Assembly (NCBI GenBank): GCA_965227335.1
Contig: CBDDFV010000006.1
Coordinates: 248,001 to 312,000, forward strand
Length of the DNA stretch: 64,000 nucleotides
From: CBDDFV01 sp965227335
GTDB taxonomy: Bacteria > Planctomycetota > Phycisphaerae > Phycisphaerales > SM1A02
Direction of reading: 5' to 3'
Below, in pieces: positions 25,711-34,614 of the stretch. The notes below the pieces were generated by a model. The model worked only from the letters and a program-made list of their open reading frames with translations, searched no databases and was not told where the DNA came from. The translations under genes were made by a program, and so were the position numbers. Position 1 is the stretch's first letter; each line of letters starts with the position of its first letter.

Positions 25711-27627
25711 TCAGTGGCCGCCGTAGGGGTCCGTGCACATGGTGCAGCCGGAGGTGCAGAACGGCTCGCAGTCTTCGAGGTAGTGCAGCATCCAGCAGAG
25801 ATAGCACTCCTCGTCGTTGGTGCCGATGGCGTCCTCGAAGTCGTCCCAGTCGTCGAGGGTGAGGCCGACGTCGTCGAGAGCATCCTCGAGCGTCTGGCAC
25901 ACGCCTGACACTGTGCTCGTATTGCATCCCCAGTCGGCGAGGAGCGTCGCGAGATCGGCAGCATCGACGTCGCCATCGTCATCGAAGTCAGCAGTGCACG
26001 ACGAGCAGGACCCCCACGCGGCGAGCAGGATGGCCAGATCAGCGGCGCCCACTTCACCATCGGCGTCGAGATCAGCCGGGCAGCTTGCAACCCCAGCAAC
26101 CTCGAACGCGCCCACGTCGACGATCAGACAGCCGGTTCCGTCACCGTCCTGCACGCGGGCGTTGAGATCTCGGTCAGGCGCTTTCTCGCCGAAGTTGAGA
26201 TCCTCGTCGACGTCTTCATCGTCGTCCTCCACATCCAAGGCGTCTGGCGAACCGCGGTCGACACAGGGGGACGTCGTCGAGAGGCGGACATCGCCGAACT
26301 CACTCACGAACAGCGGATCGTCCTCGAAGTTGCCGTCCAGATCCGGCGTCGCGCTGCCCCATCCGAGGACATCACAGTAGAAGACGAAAAAGTCCGCGGC
26401 AGGCGGGCTGGTGGGGCCGTTGTATTGATCCTCGACAAGATCGTCGCCGGTGTCGTCGTCCTCATTGTCCCAGAAGATGGTGCTGATGAACGTCGCGTCA
26501 GCGGCGAAGTCGATCTGGACGCCCCCGGCATAGTCATTGACGCTGTCGTTACAGATGTTCGCGGCGATCGTGCAGTTGAACACCGCCAGGTCGACCTGCT
26601 GCCCGGCAATGATGGCGCCGCCCTTGTCCGATTCGTTGCGGGTGAACTCGCAGTTGACGAGCTTGCAATCGTCGGCAGCGTCGCTGTCAACGTCGGAAAT
26701 GCGAAGTGCCCCGCCCGTGGCTCCGGCGAGATTCGAATCGAACCGACAGTTCCACGCTTCGAGCGTGTCCCCGTCATCGTTGGTCTCCACAAAGTTGATG
26801 ACGCCGCCGCTGCTCACGGCCCAGTTCTCGATGAACTCGCAATTGACGAGGAGCAGGCTCACGTCGTTGTGTTGGATCGCCCCGCCATTCGGCGATCCGC
26901 CGGCGACGATCCACGCTGAGTTCTCCCGGATCGTACAGTTCCGAAACTCAACTGTACCGCTTGCCGGGCCGAAGAACGCAGCGCCTCCGTCGTCCTTTGC
27001 CCGATTGTGCTTGATCGTGCAGTTGTACACGACGAGTCCAGCGACACCATTGCCGGAACCGTTCCCCGCCGCCCAGATGGCGGCCCCATCGGCATCATCG
27101 CCCGAGATGGCGGCATTGCCGCCGGAGATGGTCAACCCGTCGAGCCGGACATTATCAGCGGTGATCTCAACGACGTGGTAGGCGTTGCCGTCCATCGACT
27201 CGAAGTCCGGCGCCGTACCGGGCGCAGGGAATGCGTCGCCGTAGTCGTCAAGGTCGGATCCGTTGTCGATATCCCCGCTGAGAATCGTCTCGTAGAGGTC
27301 GACGTCGCGAGCGTCGGGGTCGGTCTCGGTGTTCCCCGCGTAACCGCCTTCGATCGTCACTCCGTGGTCGATAAGAAAACTGTCAGTTACTGTGCTGCCG
27401 GGATAATGGGTGCCTTGAGCGACGAAAACGGTGTCGCCGTCGCCTAGGTTGGCGTTGAGCAGCGCCTCCTGCAGAGTCTTCAACGCGGTAGTCCAGCTCG
27501 TTCCCGCACCGCTACTCGAGACTGAGCCATCCACGTACAAGTCTCCTGCCACGACCGGCATTGAGGGCAAGCCGACGGCCGACCAAAAAAGGCCGATGAG
27601 ATACAACTTCGATTTGCTACAGTACAT
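25711..27627 (-). CDS. Secreted right-handed beta-helix protein with dockerin repeats, copy 2
   Basis: 638 residues from the ATG at 27627, behind AAGGAGA. A signal peptide covers about residues 1-28 (LYLIGLFWSAVGLPSMPVVAGD). The opening DLYVDGSVSSSGAGTSWTTA and DTVFVAQGTHYPG mirrors copy 1. Many beta-helix coils follow (CTIKHNRAKDDGGAAFFG, CEFIENWAVSSGGVINF, CRFDSNLAGATGGAL), then two dockerin-like repeats (DLDADGEVGAADLAILLAAW, DFDDDGDVDAADLATLLADW). The C-terminal tail again has C-x2-CWMLHY-x4-CEPFC-x3-CTMC. It lacks the cysteine-rich insert of copy 1. Placed within the prophage beside its HAF partner. Confidence 0.84.
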   Translation of the reverse strand: MYCSKSKLYLIGLFWSAVGLPSMPVVAGDLYVDGSVSSSGAGTSWTTALKTLQEALLNANLGDGDTVFVAQGTHYPGSTVTDSFLIDHGVTIEGGYAGNTETDPDARDVDLYETILSGDIDNGSDLDDYGDAFPAPGTAPDFESMDGNAYHVVEITADNVRLDGLTISGGNAAISGDDADGAAIWAAGNGSGNGVAGLVVYNCTIKHNRAKDDGGAAFFGPASGTVEFRNCTIRENSAWIVAGGSPNGGAIQHNDVSLLLVNCEFIENWAVSSGGVINFVETNDDGDTLEAWNCRFDSNLAGATGGALRISDVDSDAADDCKLVNCEFTRNESDKGGAIIAGQQVDLAVFNCTIAANICNDSVNDYAGGVQIDFAADATFISTIFWDNEDDDTGDDLVEDQYNGPTSPPAADFFVFYCDVLGWGSATPDLDGNFEDDPLFVSEFGDVRLSTTSPCVDRGSPDALDVEDDDEDVDEDLNFGEKAPDRDLNARVQDGDGTGCLIVDVGAFEVAGVASCPADLDADGEVGAADLAILLAAWGSCSSCTADFDDDGDVDAADLATLLADWGCNTSTVSGVCQTLEDALDDVGLTLDDWDDFEDAIGTNDEECYLCWMLHYLEDCEPFCTSGCTMCTDPYGGH

Positions 27628-27672
27628 CTGGATTTGTCTCCTTGAACAGACCTTTGAGGGCGAATCCATACC

Positions 27673-27710
27673 GCACTTCCCCGAGCAGCCACTCGGGGAA
27701 GTGCCTTTTT
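27673..27710. terminator. Strong hairpin between HAF and beta-helix genes
   Basis: GCACTTCCCCGAG-CAGCCA-CTCGGGGAAGTGC is a perfect 13-bp stem, followed on the plus strand by CTTTTT. It begins 10 bases past the HAF stop. The T tract favours plus-strand termination, but the stem could also stop or stabilise the minus-strand HAF transcript. Confidence 0.65.
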
Positions 27711-27719
27711 GTGATGAGC

Positions 27720-28961
27720 CTATCGCGTCCACGCCGCCAGTACGATGGCGAGATCAGCTGCACCAACGATCCCGTCCTGATTGAGGTCGCTCGCCACGAC
27801 GGCAGTACCCCAGTCACCCAATACAGCGTTGAGATCGTTTTCGTCGACGACGCAGTCGCGCGTGATGTCGCCGGCGGTGGTGATTGGAGCCAACAGCGCT
27901 ACAGGCCCGTCCGTGTTGGCGAGGATCAGACCGGTGTCTGAAAGGTCGACAACACTCTCGACGTTTGCGAGGCGAGTGAGATCACTGAGGAGTGAAATGC
28001 TGTCGCCGCGCATCAGCCAGCCTGCCGGCGGGCTCCCTGAGGCGTCATACTCGCCAACGACATCGCCAAACCGGTTGATTCGCGATGCTTTGGCTTCAGT
28101 CCAGTTACCCGGCGGCGGAACAAGGGTCACGCGCCCTGCCTCGTAGACAAAAGCCTCCGCGTACGCGCCACCGGGGATCTGGACAACGCCGAAGAGACCC
28201 ACCGCGACGCCAGCTTCGTTGACATCTCTTGCGACGCCAGCGGTCGCCCACACTGGTAGGGGGAGCGTGGCCACTGCGCCGTTCGGTTCGACAATCGCAG
28301 GATGGAGGGGCTCTGGGGGAGACGGAAAGGCGTAGACGCCCGCCCGAAAACCAGAGTCGGAAATTGACTCGACCTGAAAGCTCAGATCCCGAGGGCAGTC
28401 CTCAATGCCCTGCAGTCGGCCATCAGCCCAAACGAAGTCGCACCAGAAGCCCACGCCCGGATTCCCCCAGTAGCCCGTGACGACGCCGTGGTTGTTGATT
28501 GCGTTTGCACGAATGTGTGTCGCGCCGGTCGGCGGCGCCAGAAGATGCCAGGTGTCATCGATGCGCACGAACGCGCCGTCGAGGTCATCCATGCCCGTAA
28601 GAAACGCCCGCCCGCAGATGTCGCCGGTGTCGTTGATCCCCTCAATCTGCGCGTACAGCACGCCAGGCGGCAACTCCGGGAAGATCAGGCCCGTCTCGGC
28701 CGACCACATCACCGGCGTCGGTTCGACATCGCCGCACTCCTCGTAGCCGCCCGCAACCATGCCGTGGTTGTTGATCGCACGCCATCTCCCCTCGCGCCAG
28801 TCGCACGGCGGGTTGATGGGGATCTGCGGAATCTCCAGCACGTCGTACATGCACTGCCCGTGCGCCGGCAGGCCGAGCGCGCCGGCGATGATGCAACCAG
28901 CGAGCGCGAGCCACCGGTGTCTCGTTTGACACTCGGCTCTCCGCAAGCTGTTCTGGAACAT
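27720..28961 (-). CDS. Secreted HAF-repeat protein with dockerin repeats, copy 2
   Basis: 413 residues from the ATG at 28961, behind AGGGAG. A signal peptide ends near residue 36 (LGLPAHGQ). Repeats include AINNHGMVAGGYEE, GINDTGDICGRAF, AINNHGVVTGYWG, SISDSGFRAGVYA, DVNEAGVAVGLFG and RINRFGDVVGEYD, the HAF-repeat pattern. The C-terminus has dockerin-like units DITRDCVVDENDLNAVLGDW and DLNQDGIVGAADLAIVLAAW. Same architecture as the 8.6-9.9 kb protein but clearly diverged, so the cassettes are old paralogues or two separate acquisitions. Role in adhesion or surface binding is inference. Confidence 0.8.
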   Translation of the reverse strand: MFQNSLRRAECQTRHRWLALAGCIIAGALGLPAHGQCMYDVLEIPQIPINPPCDWREGRWRAINNHGMVAGGYEECGDVEPTPVMWSAETGLIFPELPPGVLYAQIEGINDTGDICGRAFLTGMDDLDGAFVRIDDTWHLLAPPTGATHIRANAINNHGVVTGYWGNPGVGFWCDFVWADGRLQGIEDCPRDLSFQVESISDSGFRAGVYAFPSPPEPLHPAIVEPNGAVATLPLPVWATAGVARDVNEAGVAVGLFGVVQIPGGAYAEAFVYEAGRVTLVPPPGNWTEAKASRINRFGDVVGEYDASGSPPAGWLMRGDSISLLSDLTRLANVESVVDLSDTGLILANTDGPVALLAPITTAGDITRDCVVDENDLNAVLGDWGTAVVASDLNQDGIVGAADLAIVLAAWTR

Positions 28962-29283
28962 GTGATCTCCCTGGAAACTGGCCAACACTACGACCATACC
29001 ACACGAGATCGCGGCGCAAACAGCATTCTCGTCAATGGTAAAATATTGAACCCCAGCGATTTACGGCTTGCGCACGCAACGATCCCGTCGCCGACTCGGC
29101 CGGCCTTCTCAGCACATCACGGGACGGGGTTCCCCGCAGTTCTATCTACGAGCTTCGCGTCGCGATCTCAACGAGACGATGGCGGGATTCGCCGAGAACG
29201 ACCTGAATTAACATTGCGGTTCGATCTGTGGACGGGCCGGTACGTGCGCCTGCACTCGATCGACATGACGGAATGATGCCCCC
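28962..29283. other. 322-base intergenic region, possible promoter of cassette 2
   Basis: No gene is seen. Near the HAF start the minus strand has TTTGCG-16-TATGGT (about 28990-29020), a weak -35/-10 pair, and an AT-rich patch at 29038-29050 in otherwise GC-rich sequence. The rest holds no repeat or RNA signal that I can see. Confidence 0.3.
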
Positions 29284-30201
29284 TCAACCTCGTCGTCCCC
29301 ACCACCGCAACAACTCATTCGGATCCTCCATCAGTTCGTACATCGCCCGCAGATCCGCACCGGCGTCGTCCCGGAACGCCCGCGAGATGTCGTAAGCCTG
29401 CACACCCGCTCGCTGTGCGAGTTCCGACTTCGAGAACACCGGCAGTTCCGGATTCGCACCGGCCTCGTAGGCAAACCGCACGATGTTGACGCGAGCCCTC
29501 GCCTCATCGACGAGTTCGGTCCGGATCCGCTCGATCTTGGCCACACGCTCGCCACGCCTGCGTCGGCGCGGCTTGGTTGCCCGCGCGGGCTGGAGTGACG
29601 CGACAAGATCCGTCCACAAATCAGTAGCCACCATGTCCTCCAGCGCAATCGCATCACATGCTGCGATCAGAACACACTGCTGGTGCTCGACCCACGGCTC
29701 AAGCTCCGCATCCCACGCGTGCTTCGTTGGCGTCAGGACGATGCACGGCTTCCCGATAGCCAGAACGCGTCCACGAATGTGGAGCCGCCGCTCCGCCCCG
29801 GAGCCAGCCGCAGCCCACAACACCGCGCGACCGTTTGGCTTGAGCCGCCCCAGCATCCCACCATCCTGAATGGGTCGCAGATCCAGAGCCTTGGCAAGCG
29901 CGGCCCGGACAACGCCCCAGTCGATCTCATACTCCACAACGTCTTCTGGCGCGACTGCCACTCGCTGCGCGACCGCTCCATCCGCATCGCGCACCGCAGC
30001 CAGCGACCCGTCGCGATACGTAACGACTCGCCATGGCCGATCCTTCTTGATGGGCGACGGCACGTGGCTCGCCAACGCGCCCGATGGACGGAGCCACGTG
30101 CTCACGACTTCGAACGCATCGCCAGCAATGCCGCGCCACGCCGCCAACGTCGCCGGTGCTTCGGGCGCGACTTCAAGACGCCGCCAGAGATCGCAACCCA
30201 C
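29284..30201 (-). CDS. Unknown protein with C-terminal HTH, partner of 30173-31351
   Basis: 305 residues from a GTG at 30201 with GGGAGG 9 bases upstream. Not recognised. Residues about 150-205 (RLHIRGRVLAIGKPCIVLTP...) form a beta-rich stretch with VLIAACDAIALEDM. A basic patch AKTKPRRRRRGERVAKIERIR-like follows. The C-terminal 50 residues (VFSKSELAQRAGVQAYDISRAFRDD) read as a helix-turn-helix. The gene overlaps the upstream gene by 29 bases, so the two are a functional pair. It lies between phage cargo and the integrase; a regulatory or defence accessory role is possible. Confidence 0.6.
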   Translation of the reverse strand: MGCDLWRRLEVAPEAPATLAAWRGIAGDAFEVVSTWLRPSGALASHVPSPIKKDRPWRVVTYRDGSLAAVRDADGAVAQRVAVAPEDVVEYEIDWGVVRAALAKALDLRPIQDGGMLGRLKPNGRAVLWAAAGSGAERRLHIRGRVLAIGKPCIVLTPTKHAWDAELEPWVEHQQCVLIAACDAIALEDMVATDLWTDLVASLQPARATKPRRRRRGERVAKIERIRTELVDEARARVNIVRFAYEAGANPELPVFSKSELAQRAGVQAYDISRAFRDDAGADLRAMYELMEDPNELLRWWGRRG

Positions 30202-31351
30202 GAGTCGCCGCCTCCCGATCCTGGAAGAAACCGCGCAGCGAGAGCCAGCGCAGAAAGACCTCGCAGTCGTCGCCGACCGCATCGTTTGGCGGCACGACCC
30301 GATGGGACAGTTCCCGACCCGATCGATACGTCACACGGAACGTCGCGCTAACGAGTTCACGCGAGAACCACTCATCAGGCGTCGGCTGAGACCGCAGGGC
30401 CCGGAACACGTCCGGATGTGGACCGACCTTGACCTTGAGTGCCGACGCCTCATTCACCCACTCGAGCGACGTCAGTCGAACCCGACTGATCTCAGGCACA
30501 TCGTCGCACACCAGGCACTTCTCGCCGCGATCGACGATCGGGTTCAAGACGTAGCGGGCCGGCAGACCGTCAGCGACGAAGAGGGAGTCGCGGCCAAAGA
30601 CGCAGCGGCCGATGTGCTCGAGATACGCGCGTGCATCGGCGTCGGTCCGAGCATTGACCCGGAGTTCGCCTTCGTCGCTGCGATAGACGAGTGCGTCGAA
30701 GCGCTCCGGACGGAACGCGATCCGCCTCGTCTCGGTCGTCACCATGTCGATGACGGCCTGCCGCTGGATAGCATCGCCGCGCCGGACCAGAAGCCGGAAT
30801 CCGTCGTCGGTCTTCACTGGGTACACCCGTACCCCGCCGCCGCGTTGACGCCGGATAAAATCCTCCTCGAGCGCGCGTCGCAGATGATCGACCGCGCGAT
30901 CGTCGATTCGCTCGATCCTCGGCGGCGTCTCGGCCAGAGCCAGATGGCTCCGGAACTTCCGCCGCGCGAGCGGGAGTCTCTCGGCGTACGCCCGCTCGAG
31001 CCCTTCGGGCGCATCGAGCAGGAGCCGGACGACGAGATCGCCAACGCTGGGATCATCACCAGGATCGATGCCGGCGTCGTTCAGTTCGCGCATGAGTGCA
31101 TCGAAGTGGACGCCGCGGGCCATCTCATCGACCACGCCGATGCGATCGACCAGGTCATCGGGCAGGCGGCTGAGATCGCTGAGCAATCGCACGAGTTCGC
31201 TGTCGTCGGGTCCGTCCGGATGAAAGAGAGCGCCGTATCCCTGCGTCTCCAAGCTGTCCCGAAACTGCTCAAGCAGCCTCCGCATCAAGGCGGGATCGAT
31301 CCCGCCGATCAGTTCCGGGTTCACGAACCGCCCCGAACGACCTCTTCCCAT
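30173..31351 (-). CDS. Unknown protein, partner of 29284-30201
   Basis: 392 residues from the ATG at 31351, behind GAGGAGGAGA. Rich in Arg and acidic residues, no membrane segment. The region SLFVADGLPARYVLNPIVDRGEKCLVCDDVPE has a C-x2-C pair, and EDFIRRQRGGGVRVYPVKTDDGFRLLVRRGDAIQRQAVIDM is a long strand-rich segment. No family recognised. It is divergently arranged from the AlpA-like HTH gene with 229 bases between them, so the pair may be regulated together with excision functions. Confidence 0.6.
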   Translation of the reverse strand: MGRGRSGRFVNPELIGGIDPALMRRLLEQFRDSLETQGYGALFHPDGPDDSELVRLLSDLSRLPDDLVDRIGVVDEMARGVHFDALMRELNDAGIDPGDDPSVGDLVVRLLLDAPEGLERAYAERLPLARRKFRSHLALAETPPRIERIDDRAVDHLRRALEEDFIRRQRGGGVRVYPVKTDDGFRLLVRRGDAIQRQAVIDMVTTETRRIAFRPERFDALVYRSDEGELRVNARTDADARAYLEHIGRCVFGRDSLFVADGLPARYVLNPIVDRGEKCLVCDDVPEISRVRLTSLEWVNEASALKVKVGPHPDVFRALRSQPTPDEWFSRELVSATFRVTYRSGRELSHRVVPPNDAVGDDCEVFLRWLSLRGFFQDREAATRGLRSLAAS

Positions 31352-31384
31352 GCGTCTCCTCCTCGGTCTGGGAATGTGGATTGA

Positions 31385-31402
31385 GGAGCACCACCACGTG
31401 CT
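31385..31402. promoter_or_regulatory. Inverted repeat in divergent promoter region
   Basis: GAGCAC-CACCAC-GTGCTC is a 6-bp inverted repeat, 34 bases upstream of the 30173-31351 gene start and within the 229-base divergent region before the HTH gene. It is a plausible operator for a dimeric regulator such as the HTH protein at 31581; short enough to be chance. Confidence 0.3.
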
Positions 31403-31580
31403 CAAACAGAACCCTATCACATACCAAACACCGATGCGAAGTCGGATCCGGGGGATTCCCGCAGAAAGTCCAGCGGCCCTGTGAATCTGGGAAAACCGCG
31501 GAATCTGGAGAGGTCGCGAGCAGGAAATCTCGGGGGCCGGCGCGGCGCACGAGCGCCGCCGACAGAGAGGTGAGGATGAG

Positions 31581-31802
31581 ATGCCAACACCTCCCCCGCC
31601 GCCAACCGAACCCCTCTGGACCGCCGACGAAGTCGCCAATCTCTTGCAGTGCTCGGCGCGGCACGTCCGTCGCCTCGCAGACGCTGGCCACATGCCGCGC
31701 CCACTGCGACTGGGAAGCCTCGTCCGGTGGAATCGCGCGACCATCGAGAAGTGGATCGTCGATGGTTGTCCGCCGTGCCGATTGGCCCGGAAGAAGGCTT
31801 GA
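31581..31802 (+). CDS. AlpA/excisionase-like helix-turn-helix protein
   Basis: 73 residues. LWTADEVANLLQCSARHVRRLADAGHMPRPLRLGSLVRWNRATIEKWI is the MerR-like HTH_17 pattern of AlpA and phage excisionase proteins. GAGAGGTGAGG lies just upstream of the ATG. Located 53 bases before the integrase on the same strand, it is likely the excisionase or an integrase regulator. Confidence 0.8.
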   Translation: MPTPPPPPTEPLWTADEVANLLQCSARHVRRLADAGHMPRPLRLGSLVRWNRATIEKWIVDGCPPCRLARKKA

Positions 31803-31855
31803 TCTCGGGCGCACCTTGCCGCTCACTGTGACGACACGCGCTCCCGAGGACGCCA

Positions 31856-33298
31856 ATGGGCTCGATCTTCCACAAGGCCTGGACCGCACCGCTGCCCCCA
31901 GGCGCGGAGGTGGTCGACAAACAGGGGAAGCAGATGGCGCGGTGGCGACTGCGCAGCGGAAAGCTCCGGACCGCTGAGGTGTTCGTCGGCCGAAGCGGCA
32001 AGCTCCGCATTCGCGGCAAGACGCGGGCGTACGTCGCGCGTTTCCGCGACCATCACGGCACATGGGTCGAGGTCCCGACCGGCTGCAAGGACGAGACCGC
32101 GGCACGCGCGATCCTGAACCGGCTCGAACGCCGGTCTGAGCTCATCCGTGCGGGCGTCGTGTCCGAGGCCGAAGACTGCGCGTCGCAACATGCAGCGACG
32201 CCACTGGCCGAGCACTTCGACGCGTACTACGACCACCTGCGAATCAAGAGTTGCTCGGCCCATCGCATCAAGCAGGTCCAGACCCGCCTGCGACGCGTCG
32301 CCGAATCATGCGGTTTCAAGCGGCTGCCCGATCTCGATGGATCCGCACTCGAGCGGTGGCTCGTTGAACAGCAGCACGCCGGAATGGCGCCGGGCACTCG
32401 TAACGGCTACCGCGAATCGTGGATCGCGTTTGGCACCTGGTGCGTTGTCACGAAGCGGCTCGTCGAGAACCCGTTCGCCAAGGTCCCCCGAGCCGATGCG
32501 CGCGGCGACGTCCGGCGCCAGCGTCGGGCCCTGACCGAGGACGAGATCGTCCGCCTCCTCGAAGCCGCGCGACGACGCCCACTGGTCGAGGCGATGACCG
32601 TTCGGCGCGGAAAGGACAAGGGCAAGCTGACCGCGAAGGTCCGCCCCAAGGTACGCGAGCAGCTCAAGTTCGTTGGCTGGGAGCGATCCCTGATCTACAA
32701 GACGCTCGTCCTCACCGGGCTTCGTCGCGGCGAGCTCGCATCGCTGTCGGTGGGCCAGTTCAAGACCGACGGACCCGTCGCCTACTTCACCCTGTACGCG
32801 AAGGACGAGAAGAACCGCCGGGGGTCAGAGATCCCGGTTCGGGCGGACCTGGCCGCTGAGATCGCCGAGTTCCTCGATGCGAAGCTCGCGCGTGCCCAGG
32901 CCGACGCTCGGCGACGACGCGCGCCGATCCCGGCGACGCTCCCGCACGACACGAAGATCCTCGACGTGCCGAACGGTCTCATCCGAATCTTCGATCGCGA
33001 CCTGGTCTTTGCGGGCCTCGCCCGTGTCGAGATCCGCGACGGCAAGGAGGTCGTCGTCAAGACCGACGAGCGTGGCCGGACGATCGACATCCACGCGCTG
33101 CGGCACACGTTCGGGACCCACCTCTCGAAGGCCGGCGTGCCCCTTCGGACCGCCCAGGCCGCGATGCGGCATAGCGATCCGAGTTTGACGGCGAACGTCT
33201 ACACGGATCCGCAGTTGCTCGATGTGGCGGGCGCGGTGGAGGCGTTGCCGAGGCTCACGGATTTGACATCGCCGGCAACAGTCCGATCAACGAGGTAG
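31856..33298 (+). CDS. Tyrosine integrase/recombinase
   Basis: 480 residues. The N-terminal arm (KAWTAPLPPGAEVVDKQGKQMARW) and core-binding domain (HRIKQVQTRLRRVAE...) precede the catalytic domain. Catalytic residues are Arg in LTGLRRGELASLS, His and Arg in HALRHTFGTHLSKAG, and His and the nucleophile Tyr in RHSDPSLTANVYTDP. It catalyses site-specific integration and excision of the prophage. The phage attachment site is normally close by; no repeat could be matched from the window alone. It marks the right end of the phage genes. Confidence 0.9.
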   Translation: MGSIFHKAWTAPLPPGAEVVDKQGKQMARWRLRSGKLRTAEVFVGRSGKLRIRGKTRAYVARFRDHHGTWVEVPTGCKDETAARAILNRLERRSELIRAGVVSEAEDCASQHAATPLAEHFDAYYDHLRIKSCSAHRIKQVQTRLRRVAESCGFKRLPDLDGSALERWLVEQQHAGMAPGTRNGYRESWIAFGTWCVVTKRLVENPFAKVPRADARGDVRRQRRALTEDEIVRLLEAARRRPLVEAMTVRRGKDKGKLTAKVRPKVREQLKFVGWERSLIYKTLVLTGLRRGELASLSVGQFKTDGPVAYFTLYAKDEKNRRGSEIPVRADLAAEIAEFLDAKLARAQADARRRRAPIPATLPHDTKILDVPNGLIRIFDRDLVFAGLARVEIRDGKEVVVKTDERGRTIDIHALRHTFGTHLSKAGVPLRTAQAAMRHSDPSLTANVYTDPQLLDVAGAVEALPRLTDLTSPATVRSTR

Positions 33299-33311
33299 CT
33301 GGGTGCGACAA

Positions 33312-33833
33312 TCACGGCAGGACACGCAGCGCCCGCAATAACGCCAACGTCGCCTCCCACGCATCCAACACTCGATCGATGAACTCGGGCGTCCGAGCGC
33401 CCGCGTATCCGTACTCCATCCTCCCCCCAATGCACATTTCGACGTTCGCATTCTTGTGCGTCAGGGCTCTGTACACGGCTTGCAACCACTCCGGCTGGAC
33501 CTTCAGCACGTTGCCGACCTGATGCGCTGACTGCAGCCCGACTGCGGTCTGCGGGTCGAACTCAATCTGCGCATCCCAAACGCTGAGCCTCTGCCCCTTG
33601 AGCGCGCGTCGTTGCTGTACGAGAATCCACGGGCGAGCATCGGGCGTCGAACCCCACTTCGCTTCGATGACTTCTACGTGTTCCACGATCGACAGTAAGC
33701 CCTGTGGCGCCTCTTGCCCACGCAGCCAACGAACGAACTCCCGCAGCAATGCCTGGTCCTCGTGGAGGGAGCAGGCAAGGGCGTGCGTGAGTTGATTCTC
33801 GGCCTGGGTGTACTGATCAAAGACGTTCCGCAT
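33312..33833 (-). CDS. Unknown protein, possible PD-(D/E)XK relative
   Basis: 173 residues. The start DQYTQAENQLTHALACSLHEDQALLREFVRWL resembles the opening of nuclease-superfamily proteins that begin with a helix carrying N/Q-x-x-T-x-A. A following strand VEVIEAKWGSTPDARP has an E-A-K like the E-x-K core, and ILVQQRRALKGQ may be the next element. Evidence is suggestive only. It ends 14 bases after the integrase stop, on the other strand, and is the first gene of the defence island. Confidence 0.45.
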   Translation of the reverse strand: MRNVFDQYTQAENQLTHALACSLHEDQALLREFVRWLRGQEAPQGLLSIVEHVEVIEAKWGSTPDARPWILVQQRRALKGQRLSVWDAQIEFDPQTAVGLQSAHQVGNVLKVQPEWLQAVYRALTHKNANVEMCIGGRMEYGYAGARTPEFIDRVLDAWEATLALLRALRVLP

Positions 33834-33871
33834 AGCGCGGGATACACCTCCCGTTGAACGTACGGACAGGA

Positions 33872-34534
33872 CTACTCCAGGCGGACGGTACCCGACTCAC
33901 TCACCCAATAGATGCTGAACGGCAGGTTCTGCCGAAGCCATCTGACGCGGGCAGCCAGATTCTCATAGGTCGTATACCCAGCGGGGAGACCAATGGCGAG
34001 CTCCACCGATGCGTCTTCGTCTCGGTACATCACGACATCGAACACAGCGTGAGAAAACCAATGCCGAGCCTGCGTTGCAGGATGCGTGCGAGACTTGCTC
34101 TCCGGGAACCCCTTCACACTGATCCAGAGCGACTTGCGGTCTCGCTCAGCGACGATGTCCTTGCCCGTCGATTTCGCTGCGGTGTTCGCCGCGCTAACCA
34201 ACCTCCAGCCCTCGCTCGCCAGATGAGTCACCAGTCGAGCTTGGACGTTCCCTTCCCAATGCCAGGGCCGGCCATGGTCATCGGTCTCGGCGACTGGAGA
34301 TGCGACTTGCGGCGGCACCTGGCTAGACCCCGCGTGGTTGCAGATCTTTGGGGCACGACAAAACGCACAGACCTCTAGATCACTTCGCCTGATCTCACCT
34401 GCCGTCGCCATGCGATTGCAGGCTTGATTGACGGTCTGCCGAGGCATGATTCCTGTTCGCGCCGAGATACAGTCGTCGCACACCGGGCCTGTCGACGACG
34501 CCAGAAACTGGAGGATTGTGTCGCGGTGTGCCAT
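33872..34534 (-). CDS. HTH plus nuclease-like protein
   Basis: 220 residues, with AGGAG upstream of the ATG. Residues 1-55 (RDTILQFLASSTGPVCDDCISARTGIMPRQTVNQACNRM) are a winged HTH with a cysteine pair, then CAFCRAPKIC forms a zinc-knuckle-like C-x2-C...C. Residues about 90-150 (NVQARLVTHLASEGWRLVSA...STGKDIVAERDRKSLWISVKG) match a restriction-endonuclease-like core, with Glu/Asp in KDI and a lysine in SVKG. A DNA-binding nuclease is the best guess. It diverges from the UDG-like gene with 80 bases between them. Confidence 0.6.
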   Translation of the reverse strand: MAHRDTILQFLASSTGPVCDDCISARTGIMPRQTVNQACNRMATAGEIRRSDLEVCAFCRAPKICNHAGSSQVPPQVASPVAETDDHGRPWHWEGNVQARLVTHLASEGWRLVSAANTAAKSTGKDIVAERDRKSLWISVKGFPESKSRTHPATQARHWFSHAVFDVVMYRDEDASVELAIGLPAGYTTYENLAARVRWLRQNLPFSIYWVSESGTVRLE

Positions 34535-34614
34535 CTTCGCAGATCTCCTGTGGGCTGGACCGCCTCCGCAGGTACTTCTGGAGCTTACCGCAAGCCGCGT
34601 GGTAGCATCTATAC

